Positions 62,523 through 64,000 of a DNA stretch of 64,000 bases are shown here, one piece after another. The first letter of the stretch is position 1. Each line of letters starts with the position of its first letter. The notes beneath the pieces were generated by a model, which was given only the letters and a program-made list of their open reading frames with translations, ran no database searches and was not told the origin of the DNA. This DNA comes from Desulfolucanica intricata (lineage in GTDB: Bacteria; Bacillota; Desulfotomaculia; Desulfotomaculales; Desulfofarciminaceae). The stretch lies in contig NZ_BCWE01000002.1 of the NCBI RefSeq assembly GCF_001592105.1, positions 62,001 through 126,000 of the forward strand, given 5' to 3'. Position numbers and translations under genes: made by a program.

Positions 62523-62891
62523 TTATTGGTCTTTGTCTTTTGTTTCTTTGGCCCATTCCCGGGCGATTCTGCCGATCTCCAGGTCCGCGCTGACTTCGTT
62601 GGGGTCGTCTTCGTCAACGGGCGCAAACTGGTACAGTTCAATAACCTTGCCATCGCCTTTCAGCCTGGCTTCCCGTTTGCGCAGTATTTCCCGGTAATTT
62701 TGCCGGCCAAATTCGGTCATGTGCTCCATATGCACGTGGGCATGAATTTCCCGGGCGCTGGTTAGTAAATCATGCACCTGTTGAGCTTCGGCGGCCCGGT
62801 CGATTTGATTGAGTTTTTCGTAAAAGTACCGGGCCACGTTCAGGGCGTTCATCAGGCAATGCCTTTCCTCTATTTCCAGTTCAATTTTCAT
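62523..62891 (-). CDS. hypothetical helical protein
   Basis: 122 residues from ATG 62891, chosen because AAGGAGGG is just upstream; the frame runs on into repeat DNA but that part is not plausible coding. MKIELEIEERHCLMNALNVA RYFYEKLNQ, HVHMEHMTEFGRQNYREILR are distinctive and probably helical. Family not recognised. Same strand as the next gene, with a repeat array between. Confidence 0.65.
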   Translation of the reverse strand: MKIELEIEERHCLMNALNVARYFYEKLNQIDRAAEAQQVHDLLTSAREIHAHVHMEHMTEFGRQNYREILRKREARLKGDGKVIELYQFAPVDEDDPNEVSADLEIGRIAREWAKETKDKDQ

Positions 62892-62924
62892 TTCCACCGT
62901 TCCCTCCTTAAATTGGGGACTTTC

Positions 62925-63078
62925 ATATCGTTGGGGACATTTCTCGACCCCATACAATCGGGGACATTCCTCGACCCCAAAGTCCTGACCTAAAAGCTGA
63001 GGTGTGTCCCCTTTCACCAATTGGGGACATTCCTCGACCCAAAATATTGACCCAAGAACAGAGGTGTGTCCCCTTTCC
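62925..63078 (-). repeat. GGGGACA-family tandem units
   Basis: About four units reading GGTCGAGGAATGTCCCCAAT and GGGGACACACCTCxGCTTTT on the minus strand, between two small genes. Same family as 56800-57060 and 40618-40680. Confidence 0.75.
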
Positions 63079-63441
63079 TTAAACCTTAAATTCCCGCAAC
63101 ACTTTCCCGGGTGGTGGTTCGCCTGTGTCTTCTTCTGCAAAAGCGAGGAATTCTTCATCGTCTCCCGTATCGTCCAGGGTCTGCTCCTGCTTTTTAAGCG
63201 GTTTGGTTGCTCCTTCGCCGCCGTTGCGGTGGGCCTGCATGTCAAATAGATTTAGTTGTACCGGTTCGATAACCACGTTAACCTGTTCGTTGGGCCGGAA
63301 TTGGCGCAGCTCCAATAAGTTTTCGTTGGTTAGTTCGATGTCGTCCAACTGCACCCTAATGGCTTGAGCCCAGCCGTCGGCCAGCACTTTGTTGGCAATC
63401 TCTATTTTTTTGATCCGGGCCTGGAAGTCCGCTTTACGCAT
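63079..63441 (-). CDS. hypothetical protein
   Basis: 120 residues after AAGGAG. MRKADFQARIKKIEIANKVL, then a region of beta character (VNVVIEPVQLNLFD), then an acidic disordered tail (DDTGDDEEFLAFAEEDTG). No family recognised; the VQLNLFD stretch resembles clamp-binding or polymerase-associated peptides but this is a loose impression. Confidence 0.65.
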   Translation of the reverse strand: MRKADFQARIKKIEIANKVLADGWAQAIRVQLDDIELTNENLLELRQFRPNEQVNVVIEPVQLNLFDMQAHRNGGEGATKPLKKQEQTLDDTGDDEEFLAFAEEDTGEPPPGKVLREFKV

Positions 63442-63631
63442 TTATTTCTCACTCCTTGTCTAATTTCCTTCGCTTAGATTAAGTTTACTGCCGGTGTTGA
63501 ACAGTTTCTTTGTTATGTGCATTAAGAAAAAGTAATATTTTCAATTATAATTTAAGATCTTTATCATTAAAAAAATTGCAATAAAGATAATTTATTTGAG
63601 TAATTAAATATGTTTATGGTAATATATTTTT

Positions 63632-63727
63632 GGGGAGAAAGGGGATGGTCCCCCCGCGGGCTGCAAACCCGTTGGCCTGCCTGCAACTCAGGTGGGAGTC
63701 CGGTTCGATTCCGACTTCTCCCCTCCA
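63632..63727 (+). tRNA. unusual tRNA-Cys(GCA) with tRNA-Sec-like architecture
   Basis: 96 nt with encoded CCA. Acceptor stem of 8 bp (63632-63639 / 63716-63723); D-arm 5 bp with a 3-base loop (63641-63653); anticodon stem GCGGG/CCCGT with loop CTGCAAA, anticodon GCA at 63663-63665; variable arm of 8 bp with loop CAACT (63676-63696); T-loop TTCGATT with a T-stem that needs one bulged C. Discriminator U73. The 8-bp acceptor, tight D-loop and long variable arm are tRNA-Sec features; GCA and U73 are tRNA-Cys identity elements. Confidence 0.85.
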
Positions 63728-63749
63728 AATTCAGTGTTCAGCTGTCTAC

Positions 63750-63825
63750 GGGCCATTAGCTCAATTGGTAGAGCAGGCGACTCTTAATCGTCAGGTTTGG
63801 GGTTCGATTCCCTAATGGCCCACCA
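63750..63825 (+). tRNA. tRNA-Lys (CTT)
   Basis: Canonical cloverleaf: GGGCCAT acceptor, D-arm AGCTCAATTGGTAGAGC, anticodon loop CTCTTAA (anticodon CTT), T-arm GGTTCGATTCC, encoded CCA. Confidence 0.95.
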
Positions 63826-63828
63826 AAG

Positions 63829-63856
63829 GGAGTTCCTTTTGTCGGAACTCCTTTTT
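63829..63856 (+). terminator. intrinsic terminator after the tRNAs
   Basis: GGAGTTCC / GGAACTCC stem with a 7-base loop and five T. Confidence 0.9.
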
Positions 63857-63880
63857 AGAACTGGATGGAAGTGATGTTTT

Positions 63881-64000
63881 GTGCATGAGGAACTTAACAA
63901 TATTAAAATCAAAATGAAGGCACTTGGTTTTTCCCAGCAGCAAATTGACTCTATTATTGAAAAGACCCTTCCCGGAAAACGCTGGGAAGAAATGAATGAT
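63881..64000 (+). CDS. partial hypothetical gene running off the window
   Basis: 40 codons from GTG 63881 (GGAAGTGATG upstream). HEELNNIKIKMKALGFSQQQ, then a helical stretch. Too short to identify. Confidence 0.55.
   Translation, partial: MHEELNNIKIKMKALGFSQQQIDSIIEKTLPGKRWEEMND

Overview
The window looks like a chromosome segment of an anaerobic, spore-forming, low-to-mid GC Bacillota, most like the Desulfotomaculum/Peptococcaceae group. The reasons are DUF3231, DUF1659, DUF2922 and YvrJ genes, strong AGGAGG ribosome sites, TTGACA/TATAAT-type promoters, a thiol-rich arsenic/metal gene complement, and signs of selenocysteine use. No ribosomal or core phylogenetic gene is present, so this is an inference. 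Several genes carry frameshifts or nonsense changes, and many small mobile-element remnants are scattered through it.

Layout. 1-10.4 kb: a broken DUF3231 copy, a DUF2975/XRE pair, a Fur-controlled ferric-iron ABC importer (fbpA, a frameshifted fbpB, fbpC), a second Fur box in front of a 39-residue Cys-rich peptide and a DUF2325 protein, the intact DUF3231 gene and a polyglutamate-hydrolase-like gene. 10.4-32.6 kb: one about 20-kb minus-strand operon of eight genes, flanked by two copies of a 38-bp direct repeat taken from a serine-recombinase gene. It encodes, in order of transcription, a DUF4007 protein, a 1135-residue P-loop ATPase, a short DndC-like sulfurtransferase, a DptF-like ATPase with an unusual N-terminus, a DptG-like protein, a DptH-like HerA/FtsK ATPase, a second DUF4007-like protein and a second giant ATPase. 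I read it as a composite DNA-sulfur-linked anti-phage island without dndB, dndD or dndE in view. 31-34 kb holds decayed mobile DNA and a HepT/MntA toxin-antitoxin pair.

34-55 kb: an arsenic/soft-metal and thiol-redox region. It has five ArsR regulators and one PadR regulator, two CSC-motif permeases plus a third whose first motif Cys is an in-frame TGA, Acr3 (one intact, one truncated by a deletion that joined it to a CDF pump), thioredoxin-like proteins, CcdA, DGC-domain proteins, a cysteine desulfurase, paired Fe-S proteins, small Cys proteins, YnfA pairs and a CopZ-like [2Fe-2S] protein that also ends at a TGA in a Cys position. Repeated promoter/operator modules suggest shared ArsR control.

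55-64 kb: small DUF1659/DUF2922/YvrJ genes and a SPOR-amidase, a GC-rich stretch full of palindromic repeats and a SWIM-domain gene, a TIGR02391 gene and a membrane-anchored unknown, two small unknown genes, then two tRNAs. The first tRNA is strikingly tRNA-Sec-like in shape (8-bp acceptor, long variable arm) but has a Cys anticodon GCA and U73. Together with the TGA codons at Cys positions this hints at unusual Cys/Sec decoding in this organism.
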